Positions 25,400 to 34,370 of a DNA stretch of 41,461 bases are shown piece by piece (positions within the stretch are counted from its first letter, which is position 1; each line of letters begins with the position of its first letter). Origin of the DNA: Clostridia bacterium (lineage in GTDB: Bacteria; Bacillota; Clostridia; Oscillospirales; CAG-272). The notes beneath the pieces were generated by a model. That model was not told where the DNA came from, ran no database searches, and saw nothing but the letters and a program-made list of their open reading frames with translations. The stretch lies in contig CAADYQ010000178.1 of assembly GCA_900753295.1 (NCBI GenBank), positions 1 through 41,461 of the forward strand, written 5' to 3'. The position numbers were made by a program, and so were the translations under genes.

Positions 25400-26305
25400 A
25401 TGGCTGAAAAGGCAGAAATGAAAATTACCGGAGGCGGTAAAGACAATATAATAGAGGCGCGCGGTCTTTCTTTTATGTACGATCCCGAAGCGCGCCATCC
25501 GGACTTTGCGCTGAAGGATCTCAGTGTGGATATAAGGCGCGGCGAATATGTCGCGGTAGTCGGTAGGAACGGCTCGGGAAAATCGACTTTTGCCAAGCTC
25601 CTTAATATGATACTTGAACCGACTGCCGGGAAACTGGTCATCGACGGCGTTGATATTACGGACGAACTCACCGACGAGCAGCAGATAGAGCTGCGCCGCC
25701 GGGTCGGGATGGTGTTTCAGAATCCCGACAATCAGCTTGTCGCGACTGTTGTCGAAGAGGATGTGGCGTTCGGACCGGAAAACCTCGGTATACCCTCGCA
25801 TGAGATTAGGCAGCGCGTTGACGCGGCGCTGGCAGCCGTGGGAATGAGCGAATATGCCAGACATGAGCCGCACAGACTTTCGGGCGGACAAAAGCAGCGC
25901 GTTGCCATAGCGGGCATCATTGCGATGATGCCGGAATGCATGATCTTTGACGAGTCCACCGCGATGCTCGATCCATCCGGAAGAGCGGAGGTCGTAGGAC
26001 TTATGGAAAAGCTCAACCGCGAGCGCGGTATAACCGTCATAAATATAACCCATCTGATGAGCGAGGCTGCGCGTGCGGATCGTATACTCGTTATAAACCG
26101 CGGCGAGCTTATAGGCGAGGGAACACCTCGCGAAATATTTGCAGATGCCGCCCTGGTAGCACGTGCGGGGCTTGAGCTTCCGCAGTCGTCGCTGTTGCTC
26201 CATGCGCTCAAAAATGCCGGAGCCGATATTGCCGTTGACGGCATAACTCCGGGTGAATGCGCCGAAAGGATAATTGCATCCGTTGAAAAACAAAAACGGA
26301 TATGA
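25400..26305 (+). CDS. ecfA1: Energy-coupling factor transporter ATPase EcfA1
   Basis: A 301-residue ABC ATPase of the ECF vitamin/metal uptake module. Walker A GRNGSGKST, Q-loop MVFQNPDNQLV, signature LSGGQKQR, Walker B MIFDESTAMLDPSGR and switch NITHL are all present. DESTAMLDP is typical of the EcfA1 paralogue. The C-terminal LELPQSSLLLHAL segment follows the family. The ATG at 25400 has little ribosome site; an in-frame ATG at 25418, six residues on, has AAAAGG at good spacing and may be the real start. ecfA2, ecfT and truA follow closely. Confidence 0.96.
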   Translation: MAEKAEMKITGGGKDNIIEARGLSFMYDPEARHPDFALKDLSVDIRRGEYVAVVGRNGSGKSTFAKLLNMILEPTAGKLVIDGVDITDELTDEQQIELRRRVGMVFQNPDNQLVATVVEEDVAFGPENLGIPSHEIRQRVDAALAAVGMSEYARHEPHRLSGGQKQRVAIAGIIAMMPECMIFDESTAMLDPSGRAEVVGLMEKLNRERGITVINITHLMSEAARADRILVINRGELIGEGTPREIFADAALVARAGLELPQSSLLLHALKNAGADIAVDGITPGECAERIIASVEKQKRI

Positions 26306-26320
26306 TCTTTGGAATTTGTA

Positions 26321-27187
26321 ATGACATCAAAAATCGAACTTGAAAATGTAACATACATTTACGGCAAGGACACTCCGTTTGAGGTCCGTGCGCTTGACTC
26401 GGTGAATCTCAGCATATACGCCGGGATGATAACCGGGATAATCGGGCACACCGGCTCCGGAAAATCAACTCTGGTACGGCTTTTTAACGGACTTGAAAAG
26501 CCGGAGAGCGGAAGAGTCCTGCTTGACGGTACGGACATATGGGAGAAGCCGCGCGAGATAGGCAAGGTGCGTTTTCGCGTGGGGCTTGTTATGCAGTACC
26601 CGGAATATCAGCTGTTTGAGGAGACCGTGGCGGCGGATATCGCATTCGGACCGCGCAACATGGGTCTTGACGGGGATGAAATATCCCGCCGCGTTAAGGA
26701 ATATGCCGCGCTTGCGGGCGTGAGCGAAGCCGAGCTGGCAAAATCCCCGTTCGATCTTTCCGGCGGTCAGAAGCGCCGCGCGGCGATAGCTGGCGTTATG
26801 GCGATGGAGCCGGAGGTCCTCGTGCTCGACGAGCCTGCGGCGGGACTCGACCCCGAAGGCAAACGAATGATCCTCGGCGCGGTGCGTGAGTATGCCGAAC
26901 GGCGCGGCGCGACTGTGATAATCGTGTCGCACAGCATGGAGGATATGGCGGAGCTTTGCGACCGTGTGGTCGTTGTTGCCAACGGTAAGATACTTTGCAA
27001 CGGTACGCGCGACGAGGTCTTCGGCGCATCGGAACTGCTCATTGATGCCGGGCTTGACATTCCGGAGCTGACGCGCGTGTCGCTCATGCTTGCCGAGCGT
27101 GGATATAAGACCGAGAAGACCGTATATACGCTGGCTGATGCAACCACGGAAATTCTTAAACTATACGACCGGAGACAGACGCAATGA
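26321..27187 (+). CDS. ecfA2: Energy-coupling factor transporter ATPase EcfA2
   Basis: A 288-residue ABC ATPase, partner of EcfA1 in the heterodimer that powers ECF transport. It shows ENVTYIYGKDTPFEVRALD, Walker A GHTGSGKST, Q-loop VMQYPEYQLFEETV, FGPRNMGL, signature LSGGQKRR, Walker B VLVLDEPAAGLDPEGK and VSHSMEDMAEL. ATG 26321 is chosen because GGA lies 7 nt upstream; a TTG at 26309 is a less likely alternative. The stop overlaps the ecfT start (ATGA). Confidence 0.96.
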   Translation: MTSKIELENVTYIYGKDTPFEVRALDSVNLSIYAGMITGIIGHTGSGKSTLVRLFNGLEKPESGRVLLDGTDIWEKPREIGKVRFRVGLVMQYPEYQLFEETVAADIAFGPRNMGLDGDEISRRVKEYAALAGVSEAELAKSPFDLSGGQKRRAAIAGVMAMEPEVLVLDEPAAGLDPEGKRMILGAVREYAERRGATVIIVSHSMEDMAELCDRVVVVANGKILCNGTRDEVFGASELLIDAGLDIPELTRVSLMLAERGYKTEKTVYTLADATTEILKLYDRRQTQ

Positions 27188-28008
27188 AGAATATCGCTCT
27201 CGGGCAGTATTATCCGTCCGGCTCGGTGGTACACCGTCTTGACGGGCGGATCAAAATAATACTGTCGCTTGCTTATATAATCTGCACCTTCCTTTGCCGC
27301 AGTGCCGCCTCGTTTGTTTTTCTTTTTGTCGGCACGCTGTGTCTTACGGCGATTGCGAAGATACCCTTCCGCATCATCATGCGCTCGGTGCGCGGCATCA
27401 TTTTCATACTGATCTTCACTTTTGCGATAAATATGTTTTTCACGAAGGGCGAAGGGGAGCCGCTGTTTGAATGGCGCTTTATCGTTCTTTACCGCGAGGG
27501 CATCTGGACTGCAGGCTTTACCGCTCTCCGTATACTTGCGCTTATAATCGGAAGCAGTATTTTCATGTCATATACGACAACGCCGATAGAGCTTACGGAC
27601 TCTCTTGAGAGTCTGCTCTCGCCGCTTAAAAAGATACATCTGCCCGTGCATGAGTTTTCGATGATGATGTCAATCGCGCTCAGATTCATTCCCACTCTTG
27701 CCGAGGAAACAGACCGTATAATGTCCGCGCAGAAGGCTCGTGGCGCCGATTTTACCAACGGAAGTCTTATAAAGCGCGTCAAGATGCTGATGCCTGTGCT
27801 TATCCCGCTGTTTGCTTCCGCGCTTCGCCGCGCGGACGAGTTGGCGACTGCAATGGAATGCCGATGCTATCACGGCGGCGACGGACGTACACGCATGAAT
27901 ATACCGCATATCCGCAAAGCCGATATTGCGGCGCTGATAGTGATGCTTGTGTTCTGCGCGGCACTGGTGCTTCTCAACAGCCTGAAATTCGGCTATGTAA
28001 TGAAGTGA
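27184..28008 (+). CDS. ecfT: Energy-coupling factor transporter transmembrane protein EcfT
   Basis: A 274-residue scaffold subunit that links the EcfA ATPases to S components. It opens with YYPSGSVVHRLDGRIKIILSL, has about five to six membrane helices, and shows the two coupling motifs: SAQKARGADF (Ala-Arg-Gly intact) and ADELATAMECRCYHGGDGRT, where the second motif reads Cys-Arg-Cys but keeps the Arg. The ATG overlaps the ecfA2 stop by ATGA, with GGAGACAG upstream. No S component is in the window, so this is a shared (group II) module serving substrate-binding subunits encoded elsewhere. Confidence 0.96.
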   Translation: MKNIALGQYYPSGSVVHRLDGRIKIILSLAYIICTFLCRSAASFVFLFVGTLCLTAIAKIPFRIIMRSVRGIIFILIFTFAINMFFTKGEGEPLFEWRFIVLYREGIWTAGFTALRILALIIGSSIFMSYTTTPIELTDSLESLLSPLKKIHLPVHEFSMMMSIALRFIPTLAEETDRIMSAQKARGADFTNGSLIKRVKMLMPVLIPLFASALRRADELATAMECRCYHGGDGRTRMNIPHIRKADIAALIVMLVFCAALVLLNSLKFGYVMK

Positions 28009-28009
28009 T

Positions 28010-28771
28010 ATGAAGCCGCTCATAAAAATCAGATATGACGGTACCGGTTTTTCCGGCTATCAGGTCCAGACGGGACGCCGCACCGTACAGGGCGAGCTTT
28101 GCCGTGCCGCGCGTGAGCTTTTCGGGCATGAATGCAATGTTACGGGATGTAGCCGCACCGATGCGGGCGTACACGCCGAGTGCTTTTGCGCGGCGTTGAG
28201 CGACCGTGACAGAGCCGGGCTGACGACAAATATTCTCGCCGCAAGGATACCGGAAGCCATGAACGCCCATTTGCCGTCGGATATTTCGGTGTTCGACGCT
28301 ACCTGTGTGGAGGATGATTTTCATCCGCGCTATTCGGTAAAACAGAAAACCTATATTTACAGGATCATAAATTTACCGCACAGAGATCCCTTTTACGAAA
28401 ACCGCGCGTGGTTCATACCCGGTGTCGTATTTGATGACAACGCCGTGCGGGAAATGGACCTCGCGGCGGCTCAGCTTGTGGGGAAGCATGATTTTTCGTC
28501 ATTCATGGCGGCGGGATCGAAGATCACCGACCCTGTGAGGACTGTCACGGAGGCACGCGTAACGCTTTGCAGCGATACTGTGCTTCTTGAAATATCCGCC
28601 GATGGATTCCTTTACAACATGGTCAGGATAATCGCGGGAACTCTTGTCGGAGTCGGACGCGGGAGGATCGCCGCGTGTGATATCCCCGAAATTATCGACG
28701 CGCATGACCGTTCGCGCGCGGGCGTTACCGCGCCTCCGCACGGTTTGTATCTGCATGATGTGAAGTATTAA
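28010..28771 (+). CDS. truA: tRNA pseudouridine(38-40) synthase TruA
   Basis: A 253-residue pseudouridine synthase modifying U38-U40 of the anticodon arm. Motifs: IRYDGTGFSGYQVQTGRRTVQGEL, the catalytic Asp in CSRTDAGVHAECF, FHPRYSVKQKTYIYRI, HDFSSFMAAGS and DGFLYNMVRIIAGTLVGVGRG. The ATG is one base past the ecfT stop, so translation is likely coupled. ecfA1-ecfA2-ecfT-truA is a classic Firmicutes arrangement normally placed between rplQ and rplM/rpsI; neither flank is ribosomal here. Confidence 0.97.
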   Translation: MKPLIKIRYDGTGFSGYQVQTGRRTVQGELCRAARELFGHECNVTGCSRTDAGVHAECFCAALSDRDRAGLTTNILAARIPEAMNAHLPSDISVFDATCVEDDFHPRYSVKQKTYIYRIINLPHRDPFYENRAWFIPGVVFDDNAVREMDLAAAQLVGKHDFSSFMAAGSKITDPVRTVTEARVTLCSDTVLLEISADGFLYNMVRIIAGTLVGVGRGRIAACDIPEIIDAHDRSRAGVTAPPHGLYLHDVKY

Positions 28772-28791
28772 ATAAAAAGGAGGTTACCGGG

Positions 28792-30030
28792 ATGAAATGG
28801 AGAACACGCTTCAGACGTCTTTCTGCGTCTGAAAAGCACGAGGTCATTGACGACATATTCGGCGGCGAGACTGCGTATAATAAATTTTACGATGCGGTCG
28901 CTGTTTTTTACCGTGTAGCCGAATTTGTTTTTCTTGCCGCGGCACTGCTGTTCGGCGTGATATACATCGCATCCAATGCGGATAATATCCGCTATTCACA
29001 GATAGAATATCTTGTCCAGAATTTCAGTTACATTCTTGAACAGAATACCGAAAAGCGCACGTATATGACATACGAACGCGACGGTGATATAAACACTGCC
29101 GTTTTGCACGGCGGGCTTGCGGTTTACGGTAATACCGGAATATCGGTCTATTCCGCGACCGGCGTAAAAACGGCGCAGTTCAAGCACGGAATGAAAGACC
29201 CCGTGGCGGTAGGCTCGGACAGATATCTACTTGTTTACGGTCACGGCGGCGAAAAATACAGACTTTACAGTTCATTCTCGCAAATGCACGAGGGAAGCAC
29301 CGATCACGCGATCTATTCGGCGTGCATGAGCAAAAACGGAGCATACGCACTCGTGACCGGCAGCGATGACGGTTCTTCGCAGGTCCTTTTGTTCAACAAC
29401 GGTTTTCGTCTCGTGAACAGATTTATAAAATATGCCAAGGTAGCGGCTGTTGCACTGAATGAAGAAGGCGACAGGATAGCCATTGTTACCGTTGAAACGG
29501 GCGTGGACGGCGATTTTGTGTCCGAGGTCATGTTTTGTGCCGCCGGCAGTGAAACGGCGGAGCGCACGGTCACTGTATCCGGTATGCTGCCGCTTGACGG
29601 CGTGTTCAACGGGAACAGCTTTATATTGCTCGGCGACAACGGCGCTGTATTTTTTGATGAAAACGGAAATGTTACTGCGGAAAGACGGTTTTCGGGCGGG
29701 TTCGATCTTGCCGCATTGTCGTCTGAATGCGTCCTTTTTGTGACTGATCCGGGCGGCGGGCGCAGTAATTATTCCGCGCTCATGCTTGACGGTAGCGGAA
29801 ACGTTCTTTTTGACGGCGAGCTTGAAGGTACGCCTTACGCGGTGTCGGCGTCGTCCGGCAGTGGATTCATTCTCACTGGAACGGCGGTGGTTCGTATTTC
29901 TCCGGACGGAAAAACAAGCGCCAAGGAAGCATCCGGCGTAGTCTTCGGGGATAAGCTGAGAGCCGTGAGTGAGCGCGAGGTGTGGCTGTGCACAACATCG
30001 CACGCTGTTTCGCTTCGTTTTGAAGGATAA
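28792..30030 (+). CDS. DUF5711-like membrane-anchored beta-propeller protein
   Basis: A 412-residue protein with a cytoplasmic N-terminus, one membrane helix (about residues 45-65) and a repetitive extracytoplasmic beta domain resembling a propeller: ISVYSATGVKTAQF, RYLLVYGHGGEKYRLYSSF, YALVTGSDDGSSQVLLFN and FFDENGNVTAERRF look like successive blades. This matches clostridial DUF5711 proteins; function is unknown. No catalytic motif is visible. AAGGAGGT at ideal spacing precedes the ATG. It follows truA by 20 nt and precedes cvpA, a pairing I believe recurs in Clostridia. Confidence 0.75.
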   Translation: MKWRTRFRRLSASEKHEVIDDIFGGETAYNKFYDAVAVFYRVAEFVFLAAALLFGVIYIASNADNIRYSQIEYLVQNFSYILEQNTEKRTYMTYERDGDINTAVLHGGLAVYGNTGISVYSATGVKTAQFKHGMKDPVAVGSDRYLLVYGHGGEKYRLYSSFSQMHEGSTDHAIYSACMSKNGAYALVTGSDDGSSQVLLFNNGFRLVNRFIKYAKVAAVALNEEGDRIAIVTVETGVDGDFVSEVMFCAAGSETAERTVTVSGMLPLDGVFNGNSFILLGDNGAVFFDENGNVTAERRFSGGFDLAALSSECVLFVTDPGGGRSNYSALMLDGSGNVLFDGELEGTPYAVSASSGSGFILTGTAVVRISPDGKTSAKEASGVVFGDKLRAVSEREVWLCTTSHAVSLRFEG

Positions 30031-30092
30031 ACGGATAAAATTATCAAAGCCACGGCACCTCACGGTGACCGGATGTGAGAAAGGAGCTTTTC

Positions 30093-30836
30093 ATGAATTG
30101 GGTCGTTGACATTGTACTTGCATCGGTTTTTATTTTGACGGTCGTTGTTTGCGCGGCGCGCGGATTTGTAAAGTCGGTATGGTGGCTTTTGCGCGCGGTG
30201 CTTTCGCTCGGCGCATCGTTTTTGTTCGGTCATCGCTTCGGCACATGGCTTATGGAGCGGTTTATTCTCGGTAAATTCACAGATGTCGCACGTGCTTCTC
30301 TTGAAAGCATCGTGCATGAGAACAACGGCAGCTTTGATATTTCCGAGGCGTTTTCCTCAATGCCCGAGAGCTTCAGGTCGCTGCTTGCGCGTTTCGGCGC
30401 CGACGCCTCCACACTCCAGGGCGTATACGGTGGCTCGTCAAACGCTTCGGCGAGTGATATAAACGCACTTGCGTCCGATATTGCAACGCCGGTGGCTCGT
30501 GTCGTTTCGGAAGCTTTGGGATATGTAGCGGTGTTTTTGATCGTATTTATTGTTGTCACCGTGCTTGGCTGGGTCGTGCGGCTTATCGCCGAGCTGCCTG
30601 TGCTGCGCGGTGTAAATCACCTGCTTGGCGGAGTTTTTGGAGTCGCCTGCGGCTTCATTTACCTTTGGGTGATCTGCCTTGCCATATCCGCATTTGTTGA
30701 AAGCGGTATTGCCGAGACAGAGAGCCGCGCGCTTATGCAGTTGGCGCAGGAGTCATATTTGTTCAGATTTTTCTGCGGCTTTTCGCCGCTTGACTATATC
30801 AACATTTCCGCGATCGTCAGTCTGATAGAAAGCTGA
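30093..30836 (+). CDS. CvpA family membrane protein
   Basis: A 247-residue CvpA-like protein with four to five membrane helices. The opening WVVDIVLASVFILTVVVCAARGFVKSVWWLLRAVLSLG and later FIVVTVLGWVVRLIAELPVLRGVNHLLGGVFGVACGF fit the family pattern, including the GxxxG-containing last helices. A soluble loop (residues about 60-135) contains a Ser/Ala-rich stretch. CvpA proteins are linked to colicin V production in E. coli and envelope homeostasis more generally; the role here is unknown. AAAGGAG before ATG 30093 fixes the start over 30075. Confidence 0.85.
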   Translation: MNWVVDIVLASVFILTVVVCAARGFVKSVWWLLRAVLSLGASFLFGHRFGTWLMERFILGKFTDVARASLESIVHENNGSFDISEAFSSMPESFRSLLARFGADASTLQGVYGGSSNASASDINALASDIATPVARVVSEALGYVAVFLIVFIVVTVLGWVVRLIAELPVLRGVNHLLGGVFGVACGFIYLWVICLAISAFVESGIAETESRALMQLAQESYLFRFFCGFSPLDYINISAIVSLIES

Positions 30837-30864
30837 GGCGGAGAAAGAAAGGATAATTCAGCAG

Positions 30865-33183
30865 ATGGTTAAATGCTCAAGATGCAAAAAAAGACTTGCT
30901 GTGATATTTGTTACCAAGGTCGAGGGAGGAGAGAAAAAGACAGAGGGTTATTGCCTGCACTGCGCTAAGGAGCTCGGACTTCCGATAAACGGCGTGCTCG
31001 GTCCGAATGCCGAAAAGCTCGGTCTTTCTCCCGATCAGCTTATCGAAATGGAAGACGAGATGAACAACGCCATGGGCAACCTTACCACCGACGGTGACGG
31101 AGATTCTCCCGCGGTCGGCGATGACGGCGGTGCTCCCTCGGTGGATTTCATGAAGCTGTTCGGGGACATGGACATTGGCGCCACCGATGATGCCGAGCCT
31201 GCAAATACACGCAGCAAAAAGCGTGAAAAGAAGGACGATGCTCAGAAAAAGCACGAATTTCTTGATAAATACTGCAAAAACCTCACCGAGCTTGCAAGAC
31301 AAGGCAGGCTTGATAAGATCGTAGGTCGTAAAAACGAGCTGGCGCGCGTTATTCAGATACTCAGCCGCAGGCAAAAAAACAATCCCTGCCTGATAGGCGA
31401 ACCCGGCGTCGGCAAAACGGCTATTGCCGAGGCATTGGCACAGCGCATAGCCGACGGCGATGTCCCGTACCGTCTCAAGGGGAAGGAGTTGTATCTTGTT
31501 GATATGACGGCGATCGTCTCCGGCACACAGTTCCGCGGTCAGTTCGAGCAGAGAATGCAGACTCTCCTGAACGAGACCCGCGCCGCCGGAAACGTTATCC
31601 TTGTGATAGACGAGGTACACAATCTTGTAGGCGTCGGCGATGCCGAAGGAAGTATGAATGCCGCCAACATAATGAAGCCGGCGCTTTCCCGCGGCGATAT
31701 ACAGGTAATCGGCGCAACGACGCTGAAGGAATACCGCAAGTATATAGAAAAGGATGCGGCGCTTGAACGCAGATTTCAGCCCGTTACCGTCAATGAACCG
31801 TCTCTCGGCGAAGCTGTTGAGATGCTTCGCGGAATAAAGCATTACTATGAAGAATATCACGGAATAAAAATATCCGACCGCTTGCTTGAAGCGGCGGTAA
31901 CTATGTCGGAGAGGTATATAACCGAACGCTATCTGCCCGACAAGGCTATCGACCTGCTTGACGAGGCAGCCGCACGCCGGTCGCTTTCGAGCGGAGTGAT
32001 AAATGAGACCTACGAGCTGCGCGACAAGCTTCTCAAGCTCAAAAAAGAACGTGAGGATGCTGAGAACAATGCCGGCAAGGGCGATGAAAAGGAAACCGAA
32101 AAACAGTACGAAAAGATAGCGAATATACGTTCGGAGGAGCTGGCGCTTTCGGATAAACTGCGTACGCTTGAGTCCGAATGCGAAAAGATAGAGCTATCCG
32201 CGGACGATCTTGCATCGGTCGTGGAGGTATGGACGGGAGTCCCGGCATCGACGATAAGCGAGAATGAATTCAAACGCATCGAAGGGCTTGAAGAAAGACT
32301 GCGCCAACGTGTTGTCGGACAGGATGAGGCGATAAACGCCGTATGCCGCGCAGTAAAGCGCTCGCGTGCCGGGATAAGCTACAAGCGCAAGCCTGTGTCG
32401 TTCATTTTTGCCGGACCGACCGGTGTCGGTAAGACAGAGCTTGTAAAGGTGCTTGCCGCCGATCTGTTCCACACGCCCGAAACTCTCATACGCATAGACA
32501 TGTCCGAGTATATGGAGAAATACTCCGTTTCACGCCTTATCGGTTCGCCTCCCGGATATGTCGGCTATGATGAAGCCGGACAACTGACCGAAAAGATACG
32601 CCGCAGACCGTACTCCGTCATTCTTTTCGACGAGATAGAGAAAGCGCATCCCGATGTTCTGAACATACTTTTGCAGATACTTGACGACGGCAGGATCACA
32701 GACGGGCAGGGCAGAACGGTCAATTTTGAAAACGCAATAATCGTTATGACCACAAACGCCGGTTCGGAAAAGTCATCTGCAAACGTAGGTTTTGTCGGAA
32801 CGGAGGGCGGCATTACGGAGGCGCGCACCGAAAAGGCGCTTTCCTCCTTCCTGCGCCCCGAATTTATCAATCGCGTAGACGAGATAGTTGTATTCAAATC
32901 GCTTACACGCGAGAACTTCAAATCGATCGCGCGCATTATGCTCAACGATCTCGGTGGAGTTCTTGCCGAAAAGGGCATCAGCTTTGAATATACCGATGAA
33001 GTCGCCGCGCTTGTCGCCGAGAAGTCCTATTCCGTAAAATACGGCGCACGCAATATGCGTCGGTTCATACAGCGCGAGATCGAGGACAGGCTTGCGGAAA
33101 TAATGATTTCCGACTATGACCGAAAGATCAGCCGTGTCACGGTGGCGGTCGCGGAAGGAAAATTTGAAATCAGCGCTGAGTAA
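30865..33183 (+). CDS. Clp protease ATP-binding subunit with N-terminal zinc finger (ClpE/ClpC-like)
   Basis: A 772-residue HSP100 unfoldase that feeds proteins to ClpP. It starts with a zinc finger, KCSRC (Cys4, Cys7) and YCLHC (Cys30, Cys33), as in ClpE, and has no Clp-N repeat domain. An acidic linker (about 70-115) leads to AAA-1 with Walker A GEPGVGKT (178-185) and Walker B VILVIDEVHNLVG. A ClpC-like coiled middle segment (LRDKLLKLKKEREDAENN onward) precedes AAA-2 with GPTGVGKTELVKVLA and LFDEIEKAHPDVLNILLQILDDG. VGF in NVGFVGTEGG matches the ClpP-docking loop. The ATG has AAAGGA 13 nt upstream. clpP is not in the window. No CtsR-type operator was recognised. A mecA gene lies 2 kb downstream on the other strand. 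Confidence 0.92.
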   Translation: MVKCSRCKKRLAVIFVTKVEGGEKKTEGYCLHCAKELGLPINGVLGPNAEKLGLSPDQLIEMEDEMNNAMGNLTTDGDGDSPAVGDDGGAPSVDFMKLFGDMDIGATDDAEPANTRSKKREKKDDAQKKHEFLDKYCKNLTELARQGRLDKIVGRKNELARVIQILSRRQKNNPCLIGEPGVGKTAIAEALAQRIADGDVPYRLKGKELYLVDMTAIVSGTQFRGQFEQRMQTLLNETRAAGNVILVIDEVHNLVGVGDAEGSMNAANIMKPALSRGDIQVIGATTLKEYRKYIEKDAALERRFQPVTVNEPSLGEAVEMLRGIKHYYEEYHGIKISDRLLEAAVTMSERYITERYLPDKAIDLLDEAAARRSLSSGVINETYELRDKLLKLKKEREDAENNAGKGDEKETEKQYEKIANIRSEELALSDKLRTLESECEKIELSADDLASVVEVWTGVPASTISENEFKRIEGLEERLRQRVVGQDEAINAVCRAVKRSRAGISYKRKPVSFIFAGPTGVGKTELVKVLAADLFHTPETLIRIDMSEYMEKYSVSRLIGSPPGYVGYDEAGQLTEKIRRRPYSVILFDEIEKAHPDVLNILLQILDDGRITDGQGRTVNFENAIIVMTTNAGSEKSSANVGFVGTEGGITEARTEKALSSFLRPEFINRVDEIVVFKSLTRENFKSIARIMLNDLGGVLAEKGISFEYTDEVAALVAEKSYSVKYGARNMRRFIQREIEDRLAEIMISDYDRKISRVTVAVAEGKFEISAE

Positions 33184-33201
33184 GCACGGGGGGATTCCGA
33201 A

Positions 33202-34317
33202 ATGCCGAATATGTTTGATTATCTTAAGTGGCGCGGCGATATAAAGCTGTGGCAAAGCGGCTTTTGCAATGTTGACGCGCTGATAATGACCGAGCTTGCG
33301 TATATCAATCATGACAGTATCGTGCCTGAAAAATTCGAGGACGGTCTTGTCACGCTTGCCGATGAGGCGCGGAGGTACAATGTGCTCCATCGCGGCGAAA
33401 AGCTGACGCTCGGAGCGATCGTACCGGTGGAGCTTATCGATCTTTTCTTTGCGGCGTCAGCCACGGAGCGGTTTTCCGGTATCGGTATCTGCGGATACGT
33501 GAACCTTGTCGATGACAGCGCAGTGGAGCAGTTTTCCGCTATGACGGTAAAGCTTTGCGACGGCACTGTGTTCGTCAGCTTTCGCGGTACCGATGACAGC
33601 ATTGCCGGGTGGAAGGAGAACTTTCAGATGTCGTTCAAGTCTCCGGTACCGGCACAGCTTCGTGCCGCGGAGTATCTGAACCGCGCAGCCGATTATTTCA
33701 ACACTGTTCCCATACGTGTGGGTGGTCACAGCAAAGGCGGTAACCTTGCTCTTTGGGCTGCCGCAAACTGCCGCCGTGATGTTGCGGACCGGATTCTCGA
33801 TGTTTACAACATGGACGGACCGGGGTTCCTTAAAAATTATCACGAAAGCGCCGGATATACTGCGATAAAGAGCAGGATCAAAACTATCGTTCCGGAAAAA
33901 TCGGTGGTAGGTATGCTGCTCGATCACGAAGGGGATTATCTTACGGTAAAGAGCAGTGAGCGTGGTATATTGCAACACAACGCGTTGTCGTGGCAGATCG
34001 TGGGACGTGATTTTGTGTTCCTTGATGATATGTCCGCTGACACAAAGCGCGTGAACAAGCTCCTAAGTGACTGGCTGGCGGGTATGGATGACGATTTCAG
34101 AGAAAAATTCACAGATGCATTTTTTGGCGTCCTCTATGCTACAAAGTCAACAACGCTTAGCGATCTTATGGATGACAAGCCCGCTCTTCTGCGCGCATTC
34201 TCATCTGCCGACTCTGATACGCGCCAGGCGCTTTCCGAAGGCTTCAGAATGCTGCTTGGAGAAAGCGGAAAAAGTATTGGCGATTGGCTGAAGCTGCACA
34301 GGACAGATAGTGTATAA
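33202..34317 (+). CDS. DUF2974 (Mbeg1-like) alpha/beta hydrolase
   Basis: A 371-residue protein of the DUF2974/Mbeg1-like group. MFDYLKWRGDIKLWQSGFCNVDALIMTELAYI is the typical opening. FVSFRGTDDSIAGWKENF is the lipase-like strand with oxyanion region, and the nucleophile elbow is VGGHSKGGNLALWAA (GHSKG). VYNMDGPGF and the LLDHEGDY region may supply the acidic residue, and LQHNALSW a His. It is probably a cytoplasmic esterase or lipase; substrate unknown. It begins 18 nt after the Clp gene with GGGGGA upstream, and a terminator follows. Confidence 0.85.
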   Translation: MPNMFDYLKWRGDIKLWQSGFCNVDALIMTELAYINHDSIVPEKFEDGLVTLADEARRYNVLHRGEKLTLGAIVPVELIDLFFAASATERFSGIGICGYVNLVDDSAVEQFSAMTVKLCDGTVFVSFRGTDDSIAGWKENFQMSFKSPVPAQLRAAEYLNRAADYFNTVPIRVGGHSKGGNLALWAAANCRRDVADRILDVYNMDGPGFLKNYHESAGYTAIKSRIKTIVPEKSVVGMLLDHEGDYLTVKSSERGILQHNALSWQIVGRDFVFLDDMSADTKRVNKLLSDWLAGMDDDFREKFTDAFFGVLYATKSTTLSDLMDDKPALLRAFSSADSDTRQALSEGFRMLLGESGKSIGDWLKLHRTDSV

Positions 34318-34323
34318 ACAAAT

Positions 34324-34365
34324 GGGGTGTTAAAAACTTGTTTTGAGTTTTTAACACCTCATTTT
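34324..34365. terminator. Bidirectional terminator between DUF2974 gene and yitT
   Basis: GGTGTTAAAAACT (34326-34338) and its perfect complement (34346-34358) around a 7-nt loop, extendable by two pairs, followed by ATTTTAT. It lies between convergent genes. Confidence 0.85.
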
Positions 34366-34370
34366 ATATG

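Noticed and set aside
25301..26293. Open frame of 330 codons opposite ecfA1
   Set aside because: The composition is Arg/His/Tyr rich as expected of an antisense shadow; EcfA1 motifs are complete on the plus strand.
29272..30063. Open frame of 263 codons opposite the DUF5711-like gene
   Set aside because: Basic, His-rich shadow translation with no family or start signal.
30877..31860. Open frame of 327 codons opposite the Clp ATPase gene
   Set aside because: No family resemblance and no ribosome site; AAA+ motifs are intact on the plus strand.
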